Source of the DNA: Halobacteriovoraceae bacterium
GTDB taxonomy: Bacteria > Bdellovibrionota > Bacteriovoracia > Bacteriovoracales > Bacteriovoracaceae
Reading direction: 5' to 3'
Assembly: GCA_018663815.1 (NCBI GenBank)
Contig: JABJPQ010000595.1
Location: 1-5,394 of the forward strand
DNA: 5,394 nt
Shown here one piece after another: positions 1 through 5,394 of the stretch; position 1 is the stretch's first letter, and each line of letters starts with the position of its first letter. A model generated the notes under the pieces. That model was not told where the DNA came from. It searched no databases and worked only from the letters and a program-made list of their open reading frames with translations. The translations under genes and the position numbers were made by a program.

Positions 1-260
1 AATTTATAATGAAAGCTATTGCTAGAAAAGACCCAACTCCCCTCAACATGCGTACGACTACAACGAGATGCTGTATCTGTTTCATAACTATCAGGCAAAG
101 TTGCTCGGTATAAACATTCCCTAACAATTTGGCCATTTGGTCTTTCTCTTTTTACACCTTCAACATATTTCCTGCTGCAAACCTGTGATAAAACTTTAGC
201 TGGAGCTGAAATTACTAAAACTGGTGTAAATATAAGAAAAAGCGTGATTATTGCTCTCAT
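1..260 (-). CDS. Secreted protein of unknown function, N-terminal part only
   Basis: This leftward frame is open for 86 codons from ATG at 260-258 and leaves the window at the left edge, so the C-terminus is missing. The first 21 residues form a typical Sec signal peptide: MRA, then a hydrophobic stretch (IITLFLIFTPVLVI), then S-A-P-A, giving an A-x-A signal peptidase I site with likely cleavage before K22. There is no lipobox cysteine, so the product should be periplasmic, secreted or outer-membrane associated. The visible mature part is hydrophilic, with cysteines at 28, 49 and 66 that could form disulfides. I do not recognise a family. The start is supported by a GAGG ribosome binding site 6 nt upstream and a sigma70-like promoter in front of it. 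It is transcribed divergently from the SprT-like operon. Confidence 0.75.
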   Translation of the reverse strand, partial: MRAIITLFLIFTPVLVISAPAKVLSQVCSRKYVEGVKRERPNGQIVRECLYRATLPDSYETDTASRCSRTHVEGSWVFSSNSFHYK

Positions 261-266
261 TTTATG

Positions 267-270
267 CCTC
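267..270 (-). promoter_or_regulatory. Ribosome binding site of the left-edge secreted protein gene
   Basis: Read on the minus strand this is GAGG followed by six bases (CATAAA) and then ATG at 260-258. Spacing and sequence are near ideal and fix the start of the left-edge gene. Confidence 0.65.
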
Positions 271-287
271 AAATCAAAATTCGGCGA

Positions 288-316
288 ACTATATGTCCAC
301 GACCTAAAATAATCAA
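288..316 (-). promoter_or_regulatory. Sigma70-like promoter for the left-edge secreted protein gene
   Basis: On the minus strand there is TTGATT (316-311), a 17 bp spacer and TATAGT (293-288). Both boxes match four or more positions of the housekeeping consensus and the spacing is optimal. The expected transcription start is near 281, giving a leader of about 21 nt that contains the GAGG ribosome binding site. Prediction from sequence only. Confidence 0.55.
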
Positions 317-325
317 TACTTATTG
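314..325. repeat. Short inverted repeat between the divergent promoters
   Basis: CAATA and TATTG form five-base inverted arms around a two-base centre. The element overlaps the -35 box of the leftward promoter and lies where the -35 of the rightward promoter would sit, so a bound regulator could affect both. The arms are short and AT-rich, so chance occurrence is quite possible. Confidence 0.25.
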
Positions 326-339
326 TAAAATTTATAGAT

Positions 340-345
340 TATAAT
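340..345 (+). promoter_or_regulatory. -10 box of the rightward operon, probably giving a leaderless transcript
   Basis: A perfect TATAAT ends six bases before the ATG at 352. With usual sigma70 geometry the last T is at -7 and +1 falls on the A of that ATG. The bases between (TCCTCC region) carry no Shine-Dalgarno sequence; they are its complement. No convincing -35 box is seen 16-18 bp upstream; the segment there is near TACTTA. The likely reading is a leaderless or near-leaderless mRNA for the SprT-like gene. Confidence 0.5.
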
Positions 346-351
346 TCCTCC

Positions 352-1431
352 ATGAAAATTTACTCAGAAGCGATCAAAAGCTTTACTTTAAGATGTGAAA
401 ACTACCTCAAAATGATAATGAGTGAAGAGACTGAGCTAGAGCTAAGAAGGACGCGATTTGAATATAACAAATACACGTATCCCTTAAGTGTCATCATCTT
501 TATTGATTCTCAAAAGTTAGGATATTTTGATCCGACAACTTATCAAATTGGCTTACATGCTTCCCTTATGTACCAAGCAAAAGAGCATGTTATTAAGAAC
601 ATTCTCCGACACGAGCTAGCCCATTATCTATGTTGGCTTAAATATGGCCTGGATGGTCCCCCTCACGGAGAAAACTTTAAAGATATTTGTAAGAAGTATC
701 ACTGGGATCAAAAAGTTGATAAAGCCAGTATTGATATTAAGCTTGCTAATGAATTTGAAGGTGACTTAGCATCCGAAAAAATCATTTCGAAAGTAAAAGC
801 TCTTTTTAAATTAGCCGAAAGTGATAATGAACATGAAGCCAGGCTTGCAACAATAAAAGCCAATCAACTGCTAATCAAACATAACTTAGAAAAAATCAAC
901 TTACATCATCACGATATTTTATATTCTCAAGAAGTCTATTCTTCTAAAAGAAAGAATGCTAAAACAAATGCTTTTTATTCTATTTTAATGCATTTCTTTG
1001 TTAAACCTGTCATCGTTCATTCAACAAATAAAACATCACTAGAAGTTTTTGGAACTAAAGAAAATATAGAGCTCGCTCAATACATCACTCATTTTTTAGA
1101 ACGGAATTTTGAACAACTTTGGAAAGATCAAGACCTTTTAAAAGGTCTTAAAGCTAAAAACTCTTTTTTCCTTGGAATTGCCAAAGGGTATGAAGAAAAA
1201 ATGTTAAATGTAAAAAAAGACTTTTCCCAGAGTGCTCAAACCTCCCTCCTTGTTTTATCAAATCAACTTGCGACTCAAGTTGAAAAATTTTGCATGCGCT
1301 TATCATACTCACGCTCCCAAAATCAATTTGATAAAAACGCCTTTCAATCAGGAAAAGAAAAGGGGCACAAACTGAATATTAACCCAGCCCTCAAAAATAA
1401 AACAAAAACTCATCTACTCTTTTGGAAATAA
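352..1431 (+). CDS. SprT-like zinc metalloprotease domain fused to DUF2786
   Basis: This is a 359-residue soluble protein with no signal peptide or membrane segment. Residues about 10-120 look like a SprT-like (SprT/Spartan type) metallopeptidase domain: HELAH at 87-91 supplies two zinc histidines and the catalytic glutamate E88, and H105 in PPHGENF fits the third zinc ligand of the H-G-x-x-F pattern. Residues about 142-182 match DUF2786 (K-V-K-A-L-F-K-L-A-E-S, then EA-R-A and N-Q-L-L-I-K-H-N). Residues about 190-285 resemble the DUF7168 segment that often follows DUF2786, ending in SFFLGIAKGYEEKM. The tail is lysine-rich. Spartan proteases cut DNA-protein crosslinks, but a role in DNA repair here is inference. 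ATG 352 is the first usable start after an in-frame stop at 310-312; it has no Shine-Dalgarno site, consistent with the TATAAT just upstream. M21 and M23 are alternative starts but would cut into the domain. Confidence 0.85.
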   Translation: MKIYSEAIKSFTLRCENYLKMIMSEETELELRRTRFEYNKYTYPLSVIIFIDSQKLGYFDPTTYQIGLHASLMYQAKEHVIKNILRHELAHYLCWLKYGLDGPPHGENFKDICKKYHWDQKVDKASIDIKLANEFEGDLASEKIISKVKALFKLAESDNEHEARLATIKANQLLIKHNLEKINLHHHDILYSQEVYSSKRKNAKTNAFYSILMHFFVKPVIVHSTNKTSLEVFGTKENIELAQYITHFLERNFEQLWKDQDLLKGLKAKNSFFLGIAKGYEEKMLNVKKDFSQSAQTSLLVLSNQLATQVEKFCMRLSYSRSQNQFDKNAFQSGKEKGHKLNINPALKNKTKTHLLFWK

Positions 1432-1433
1432 AT

Positions 1434-1820
1434 ATGTCTTCATCACTCGCAAAAAAACAAATTTTAACAGGGATCTTTTTTTTAGCAACGGCCGTCATGC
1501 TGGGAGCTTTTGGAGCTCACGGATTAAAACAAACATTACTTCCAAAGTACTTAAGCACCTTTAAGACAGGTATTACCTATCAATTTTACCATGGCTTCGC
1601 CCTCATTATTCTAGGTATCATTACCCAACAGTTTTCAGCGCTAAAAACATCTGCTTCCTTTTATACTTTTACCCTTGGCATTTTATTATTTTGCTTTAAT
1701 TGTTATTTATATGCTATTACTCAAATCAAGTTTTTTGCTCTTATTGTGCCAGTTGGTGGAATCCTTTTTATCTCTGGATGGAGCATGCTTTTTTATCAAG
1801 TTGCAAGGAAACAAAAATGA
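1434..1820 (+). CDS. DUF423 family small integral membrane protein (YgdD/YwdK type)
   Basis: This is a 128-residue hydrophobic protein, the usual size for DUF423. Four membrane helices are visible at about 10-30, 51-66, 76-96 and 100-122. Family hallmarks are GAFGAHGL at 24-31 in the first helix, a Y-Q-F-Y-H-G-F-A-L segment with H53 before the second, and PVGG (106-109) followed by GW (115-116) in the last. The C-terminus is short and basic. The family's function is unknown; it sits in the inner membrane. I place the start at ATG 1434, two bases after the SprT-like stop codon, with GGA at 1424-1426 seven bases upstream. An in-frame TTG at 1422 lies inside the previous gene and is less likely. 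The tight spacing implies translational coupling with the SprT-like gene. Confidence 0.88.
   Translation: MSSSLAKKQILTGIFFLATAVMLGAFGAHGLKQTLLPKYLSTFKTGITYQFYHGFALIILGIITQQFSALKTSASFYTFTLGILLFCFNCYLYAITQIKFFALIVPVGGILFISGWSMLFYQVARKQK
1805..1809 (+). promoter_or_regulatory. Ribosome binding site that decides the lipoprotein start
   Basis: AAGGA lies seven bases before the ATG at 1817, inside the 3' end of the DUF423 gene. It supports starting the lipoprotein at 1817 rather than at upstream in-frame codons such as 1700, which would only add an out-of-frame copy of the DUF423 coding sequence. Confidence 0.65.
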
Positions 1821-2164
1821 AATTATTAATATTACTCACTCTCGTATCATGTACCCAAAAATACCAAACGTATCATGTAATTGATAAGTTTAACTTTGAC
1901 CAAGACAATCCACAAACACCGATCACTAAAAAACAGTACCCAGGAAGAAAAACAACTATTGACCACTGCGCGGGACAGTTCTTCTTTATGAGTAATGCTA
2001 AAAAACAGACTGATCGCTATTTAAAGACTGCTGTCAGAACGATGTGTCCAAATAGTAATACGATTTTGAATTCAAGGTTAACTGAAACATGGTGGACGAC
2101 GATTATTTATTCAAGGTCTTGTTTTGAGCTAGAGGGATATTGTCCTAAGAAACTAGCCCACTAA
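1817..2164 (+). CDS. Small cysteine-containing lipoprotein, unknown function
   Basis: This is a 115-residue protein with a very short signal sequence (MKLLILLTLVSC) ending in a lipobox, L-V-S-C at 9-12, so C12 should be lipidated and the protein membrane-anchored on the outside of the inner membrane. The residue after C12 is threonine, not aspartate, so outer-membrane sorting is likely if the host is Gram-negative. The mature part has four cysteines (51, 77, 102, 109) that could form two disulfides, and a conspicuous ETWWTTIIYSRSC stretch near the C-terminus. Small size and layout are loosely like Bor/TRL-type lipoproteins, but I cannot assign a family. The gene starts in an ATGA overlap with the DUF423 stop and has its own AAGGA site, so it belongs to the same operon. 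Its stop codon lies 12 bases inside the convergent receptor-like gene. Confidence 0.8.
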   Translation: MKLLILLTLVSCTQKYQTYHVIDKFNFDQDNPQTPITKKQYPGRKTTIDHCAGQFFFMSNAKKQTDRYLKTAVRTMCPNSNTILNSRLTETWWTTIIYSRSCFELEGYCPKKLAH

Positions 2165-4306
2165 TTTGAGTAATGGCTCTAATTCTTTCTCATCATTATC
2201 CAGTATTAACTGATTACACTCTTTAATCAGTATTTTTAAGGAAGTGACAAGCTCTAACTGACTATAGTTTTGTGAAATATCATGAAGAGAATCATTCAAT
2301 TTTTGATTCACTTTTTTTACATCAGTAATACCCTCACTATGGTGATGAAAAATTTGCTGTGCATTTTCTGCTAACGATTCTGCATCAAAGGCAATTTGAC
2401 CTTCACTCTTTAGTAACTGCAAAACTTGAAGTCTAAACTGAGCAACTCTTTTTTGTTGAGAATTTATACGATCTGTATTAAAGCAATCTTCATGTTTAGA
2501 AACTTCATCGAGAAAAGACTGCAGCTTGTAAAAACCTTGATTTAGGGCTTCTATGTACTCTATCGCTTCAGGCGAAACTTCATCACGATCAAGCTTAAGC
2601 TTCATGTTCAAACATAAAACTTCTAACTCACTTCGAATGGAAGAAAACTCATCATTTTTCTTGTTAAGCTCATAAAAAACCTTTCCAAATTCTGCATTTT
2701 CATCCGTAAGTTTTAAAACATGTTGATGCAGCTCTTTCAGCTGTTCACTATTGGTACGAAAAGATTCTTTTAATTTCGTATAAATTGATGCTACTTGTTT
2801 TTCATAATCATATTCTTCATCAAAAAAATTATCAAACAAGTCCCCTTTGTATGCTGTTGTAGAACTATAAGTACTAAAGATTTTTTCGACCGATTCAAGT
2901 TGCTGATGAAAGCTATGAAGTTTATGTGTAATTTCAGAAAACTTTTTTTCGGCCTGTTCTTGCCTATTTAACATTATCTCCTTGATTTGCTTGATTTCAA
3001 GTTGTTCATCAACGAGACGATTTTCTTCTACCGATAATCGTTGCTCAAAGTCCAGCAATGCCTTATTTTTTGCATCATAAGCTGATTGCTTTTCAGCAAA
3101 TTCTTTTCTTTGTTCATTATACTGATCAAACTCTATTTTTTGCTGGGTAACACTTAATTTACTTTGTTCTAAAACATTCTCAGCTTGAAAGAGTTCTTCT
3201 TTACCTTGTACCAAATCTTCTTTTAAATCAAAAAGACTGACTCTTTCCTCATTAAGCCATAAGTCTTTTCGCTCGACTTCAGCTAACTTTTCCTTGAGTT
3301 CCATTTCTCGTTCTTTTAAAACATTAGCTCTTTTAGAAATATGGTCATTATTTCTGACAATTGCCTCTTCTTTATCTTGTATACTATTTACATAGTTTTC
3401 ATAATTTAAATTAGAAGCTATCAACTCACTTTGTAACTTTTCTAGCTCAACTGTCCTTTCTTGTAATAAAAGATCTTTTCCCCTAACATTTACAGGAACA
3501 AGATTTTTTGATCGTAAAACAAAGATTAAGCCCAGTAAAAAAGCAAACATCATGACAATTTGTTTACCGAGAAGACTTAAGTCGGCACCATGATTTAAAT
3601 AGCTTAACCTTACTCCCCAATCGAGCTCATTTTCAAATAAATCTTTTATGGTAACTAAAGATCGTCCAGATTTTGAAAATGCATCAGAGATGACACTCAC
3701 CTTCAGATCAGAAACCTGCATACTTTTTGCATGGTAAGTTAGAGTTTTATCTAGATTATAAAAACCTATAAAGTATGAATGAACTTTTTTCTTATTCTTA
3801 TATAAAGGTATCGAAAAATAATGCCCTCTATCTGATGTAAAGAATTTATCCTTAACTAGCGCGGATAAATTAACGCCTACTAAACCTTCATCAAAATTGT
3901 TAGAGTGTTTTTTACTTAAAAGATGTTTAAATAAACTTTTCTTGAAGTGATTTTGCTTAGTGTCTTTTTTCTTTTTTACTAAGTCACTAAAAAGCATATT
4001 TTTCTTTATCGGGTCTACAATAAAAAAATAATCAAATCCTGTTTCCTGCTGACTTAAGGTATTAAGATATGCAACTCTCTGTGAACTTGTGTCCAGTAGG
4101 ATATTATTCTTAGCAAATACCTTTAAGGTTTTATAACTTTTTACAAAGCTATTTCTCAGGTTTTCTTCAAATATCGTTTCAGGGTCAATTGTATTTTCAA
4201 AATCATATTTAATTTTTTTAAATGTTTTTTGTGCTTGGTACCCCCATATAATGGCAATACTAAGTAATGTGACCTTAATTAATGTTAAAGATCTATTTTT
4301 AATCAT
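2153..4306 (-). CDS. Two-TM sensor with Cache-like domain and long coiled coil; possible divergent chemoreceptor
   Basis: This 717-residue protein has a membrane helix at about 7-25 after a basic N-terminus, an extracytoplasmic region of about 220 residues, a second helix at about 249-265, and a large cytoplasmic part. The outer region has Cache/PAS-like strands (YFFIVDP at 93-99, HYFSIPLYKNKKK at 162-174, YFIGFYNL at 178-185), which suggests ligand sensing. Residues about 275-475 are a charged coiled coil rich in Glu, Lys, Gln and Leu. An acidic, aromatic break (about 478-500) leads to a helical C-terminus. There I557-R574 aligns without gaps to the chemoreceptor tip (IAFQTNILALNAAVEAAR in Tsr), keeping LxLN (N567) and the arginine seven residues on (R574); the rest is degenerate, with no GRGFAVVA motif. 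It is coupled to the CheA-like gene by ATGA and has an AGAAGG site. The membrane topology is secure; the receptor assignment is tentative. It could instead be an unrelated coiled-coil scaffold. Confidence 0.8.
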   Translation of the reverse strand: MIKNRSLTLIKVTLLSIAIIWGYQAQKTFKKIKYDFENTIDPETIFEENLRNSFVKSYKTLKVFAKNNILLDTSSQRVAYLNTLSQQETGFDYFFIVDPIKKNMLFSDLVKKKKDTKQNHFKKSLFKHLLSKKHSNNFDEGLVGVNLSALVKDKFFTSDRGHYFSIPLYKNKKKVHSYFIGFYNLDKTLTYHAKSMQVSDLKVSVISDAFSKSGRSLVTIKDLFENELDWGVRLSYLNHGADLSLLGKQIVMMFAFLLGLIFVLRSKNLVPVNVRGKDLLLQERTVELEKLQSELIASNLNYENYVNSIQDKEEAIVRNNDHISKRANVLKEREMELKEKLAEVERKDLWLNEERVSLFDLKEDLVQGKEELFQAENVLEQSKLSVTQQKIEFDQYNEQRKEFAEKQSAYDAKNKALLDFEQRLSVEENRLVDEQLEIKQIKEIMLNRQEQAEKKFSEITHKLHSFHQQLESVEKIFSTYSSTTAYKGDLFDNFFDEEYDYEKQVASIYTKLKESFRTNSEQLKELHQHVLKLTDENAEFGKVFYELNKKNDEFSSIRSELEVLCLNMKLKLDRDEVSPEAIEYIEALNQGFYKLQSFLDEVSKHEDCFNTDRINSQQKRVAQFRLQVLQLLKSEGQIAFDAESLAENAQQIFHHHSEGITDVKKVNQKLNDSLHDISQNYSQLELVTSLKILIKECNQLILDNDEKELEPLLKLVG
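2209..2237 (+). terminator. Possible weak intrinsic terminator of the rightward operon
   Basis: ACTGATTA (2209-2216) and TAATCAGT (2224-2231) pair as an eight-base stem with a seven-base loop, followed after one A by five Ts (2233-2237). It lies 45 bases after the lipoprotein stop and inside the convergent receptor-like gene. The stem has only two GC pairs, so it would be weak. On the minus strand no T-run follows, so it would act in the rightward direction only. Confidence 0.35.
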
Positions 4307-5388
4307 GATGCCACCTTCTTAGAAAGATCTACTGCCCAACTAGGACAATTATTGATAACAGGAATTAGTTTCTCTCCGTACTCAACTTGACCATCTATAA
4401 AATCATTCTCTAATTTTTCATCTAAGCCTGTAATCACGACTTGTTCGACTTCACCAACTTTATCAACTAAACAAACAAAAGGGATCGCACCTTTCCCCAT
4501 GATGGCACCAATAAACTTGTCTCCTACTCTCGTGTTTTCAAAGTTCATCACTGGATACTGTTCAGTATCTTTTAGAAAATAATAAACATCATCAATGAGT
4601 TCTAATTCATGAGATGAAATATTTACAAATTCAATAAGATCATCTTCTTTAATAAAAAAGGGCTTGTTTTCAACCTCAATTAAGAACGCTGGGTTCACAT
4701 TAAACTTAATTGGTAAATCATATGTATAATGAAATGAATTTATCTCATTTGAAACCTTATTGGCCTTAATACCTAATTTTTTAGACAAATCAATAATTTT
4801 TGAAACACGATGATCGACGGCATCAGTTGCAACTTGCATAAAGTCAACGTCTTCAATATTAACATCGACACTAAACTGCAACCTCGAACTTTGAAGGTCA
4901 GTCTTTATATTAACATGGTATTGGCTTTGATTATTTAATTGATAATCGACAATGAGTTCTAATAGGCTATGAAAATAGCTTTCAAACATATTTAATTTAT
5001 AATACAAAAACTTTGCTTTTCCCCAGTAGGTATTAAATACTACATTTTTCCCAGCTGTAATTGTGTAATCCTCAAGAACCGTGATTACATTATCTAGATA
5101 AAGATTAACAGGAACCAATCCCATCTTTTCATAAGTACTAGAAAAACTATTAAGATCATGACATAAGTTTTTAACGACGACGTCGTCTGAGTGAGCAAGT
5201 TTATTCTTATTAACAATTATATTCTTAAATACATCCTGAAGTTTTTCAAACTCCATATCATCAACACTCAAATTTAAAGTAACTGGTGTCTCTTTTGTCA
5301 TTTCAAACTTAATTAGATTTAACTCTGAATTATCATTCGCTCCTTGCATAAAACTAAGTGCTGGCACTTTCACTTCTTTTTTAAACAA
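4303..5388 (-). CDS. Degenerate CheA-like protein (P3-P4-P5 without HPt or ATP-binding boxes)
   Basis: This is a 361-residue soluble protein whose order matches the C-terminal two thirds of CheA. Residues about 36-90 fit P3: TLNLSVDDMEFEKLQ with NIIVNKNKL resembles the R-V-x-V-x-K-L-D-x-L...ELVI-x-R-x-x-L region. KMGLVPV (88-94) fits K-M-R-M-V-P-I at the P3/P4 junction, and TAGKNVVF (111-118) fits the LGK-x-V segment of P4. The N-box position reads LLELIVDYQ (142-150), without the metal-binding asparagine, and DxGxG and GxGxG boxes are absent. Residues 203-229 (KKLGIKANKV to TYDLPIKF) match the end of P4. P5 follows at about 230-355: VDKVGEVEQVVITGLDEKL resembles V-D-x-V-L-G-x-x-E-V-V-I-K-x-L. 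P1 and P2 are missing. It is therefore probably a catalytically dead, array-forming CheA relative. The start is TTG 5388; an in-frame stop at 5394-5392 excludes a longer frame, but GTG 5373, GTG 5367 or ATG 5349 are possible. It overlaps the receptor-like gene by ATGA. Confidence 0.82.
   Translation of the reverse strand: MFKKEVKVPALSFMQGANDNSELNLIKFEMTKETPVTLNLSVDDMEFEKLQDVFKNIIVNKNKLAHSDDVVVKNLCHDLNSFSSTYEKMGLVPVNLYLDNVITVLEDYTITAGKNVVFNTYWGKAKFLYYKLNMFESYFHSLLELIVDYQLNNQSQYHVNIKTDLQSSRLQFSVDVNIEDVDFMQVATDAVDHRVSKIIDLSKKLGIKANKVSNEINSFHYTYDLPIKFNVNPAFLIEVENKPFFIKEDDLIEFVNISSHELELIDDVYYFLKDTEQYPVMNFENTRVGDKFIGAIMGKGAIPFVCLVDKVGEVEQVVITGLDEKLENDFIDGQVEYGEKLIPVINNCPSWAVDLSKKVAS
4314..4319 (-). 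promoter_or_regulatory. Ribosome binding site of the receptor-like gene
   Basis: On the minus strand AGAAGG lies seven bases before the ATG at 4306, inside the last codons of the CheA-like gene. With the ATGA overlap of stop and start, this supports coupled translation of the two proteins. Confidence 0.6.
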
Positions 5389-5394
5389 ACTTTA

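Noticed and set aside
332..344. TTATA-GAT-TATAA inverted repeat over the -10 box
   Set aside because: The arms are pure A/T and arise easily by chance around a TATAAT box, so I do not call it an operator.
1422..1433. TTG start four codons before the DUF423 ATG
   Set aside because: It lies inside the last codons of the SprT-like gene with no ribosome binding site at the right distance; ATG 1434 has GGA seven bases upstream.
1700..1816. N-terminal extension of the lipoprotein frame
   Set aside because: It is an out-of-frame reading of the DUF423 gene. The lipobox signal sequence and AAGGA site place the start at 1817.
1675..1884. Open frame of 69 codons on the plus strand
   Set aside because: It lies within the DUF423 and lipoprotein genes in another frame, has no ribosome binding site and no domain-like features.
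2064..2077. TTGAATTCAA palindrome as a terminator for the leftward operon
   Set aside because: It has no loop and no T-run on the minus strand, so it does not look like an intrinsic terminator.
2882..3484. Coiled-coil coding stretch as tandem DNA repeats
   Set aside because: The Glu/Lys/Gln/Leu periodicity is at the protein level; no repeated nucleotide unit was seen.
1..5394. tRNA, rRNA, CRISPR arrays, insertion sequences, attachment sites
   Set aside because: No spaced repeats, transposase-like frames, terminal inverted repeats or recognisable structural RNA segments were seen on either strand.

Overview
This AT-rich chromosomal-looking window has two gene groups that converge near position 2160. 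The species cannot be fixed from sequence alone. Several traits recall predatory Bdellovibrionota of the Bacteriovorax/Halobacteriovorax type: low GC, tightly packed genes, short lipoproteins, a SprT-like/DUF2786 protein and divergent chemosensory proteins. This is an impression, not a proof.

Left edge (1-351). A gene for a secreted protein runs leftward out of the window. A short divergent promoter region separates it from a rightward operon. The leftward gene has a good promoter (TTGATT, 17 bp, TATAGT) and a GAGG ribosome binding site. The rightward operon has a perfect TATAAT placed so that transcription should begin at or very near the A of its ATG, which suggests a leaderless message.

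Rightward operon (352-2164). It has three tightly coupled genes: a SprT-like zinc metalloprotease domain fused to DUF2786 and a C-terminal extension; a four-helix DUF423 membrane protein starting 2 nt after the first stop; and a small cysteine-containing lipoprotein overlapping the second gene by ATGA. A weak hairpin with a T-run, inside the opposing gene, may end transcription.

Leftward pair (5388-2153). The upstream gene encodes a protein I read as a remnant CheA: P3-like, P4-like and P5/CheW-like regions in order. It has no P1 phosphotransfer domain and lacks the ATP-binding boxes. The downstream gene overlaps it by ATGA and encodes a 717-residue membrane protein with two membrane segments, a Cache-like extracytoplasmic domain, about 200 residues of coiled coil and a helical C-terminus. 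That C-terminus contains a stretch resembling a degenerate chemoreceptor tip. Together they look like a receptor plus pseudo-kinase chemosensory module that cannot signal by normal phosphotransfer. This is the most interesting part of the window. The operon probably continues to the right of the window.
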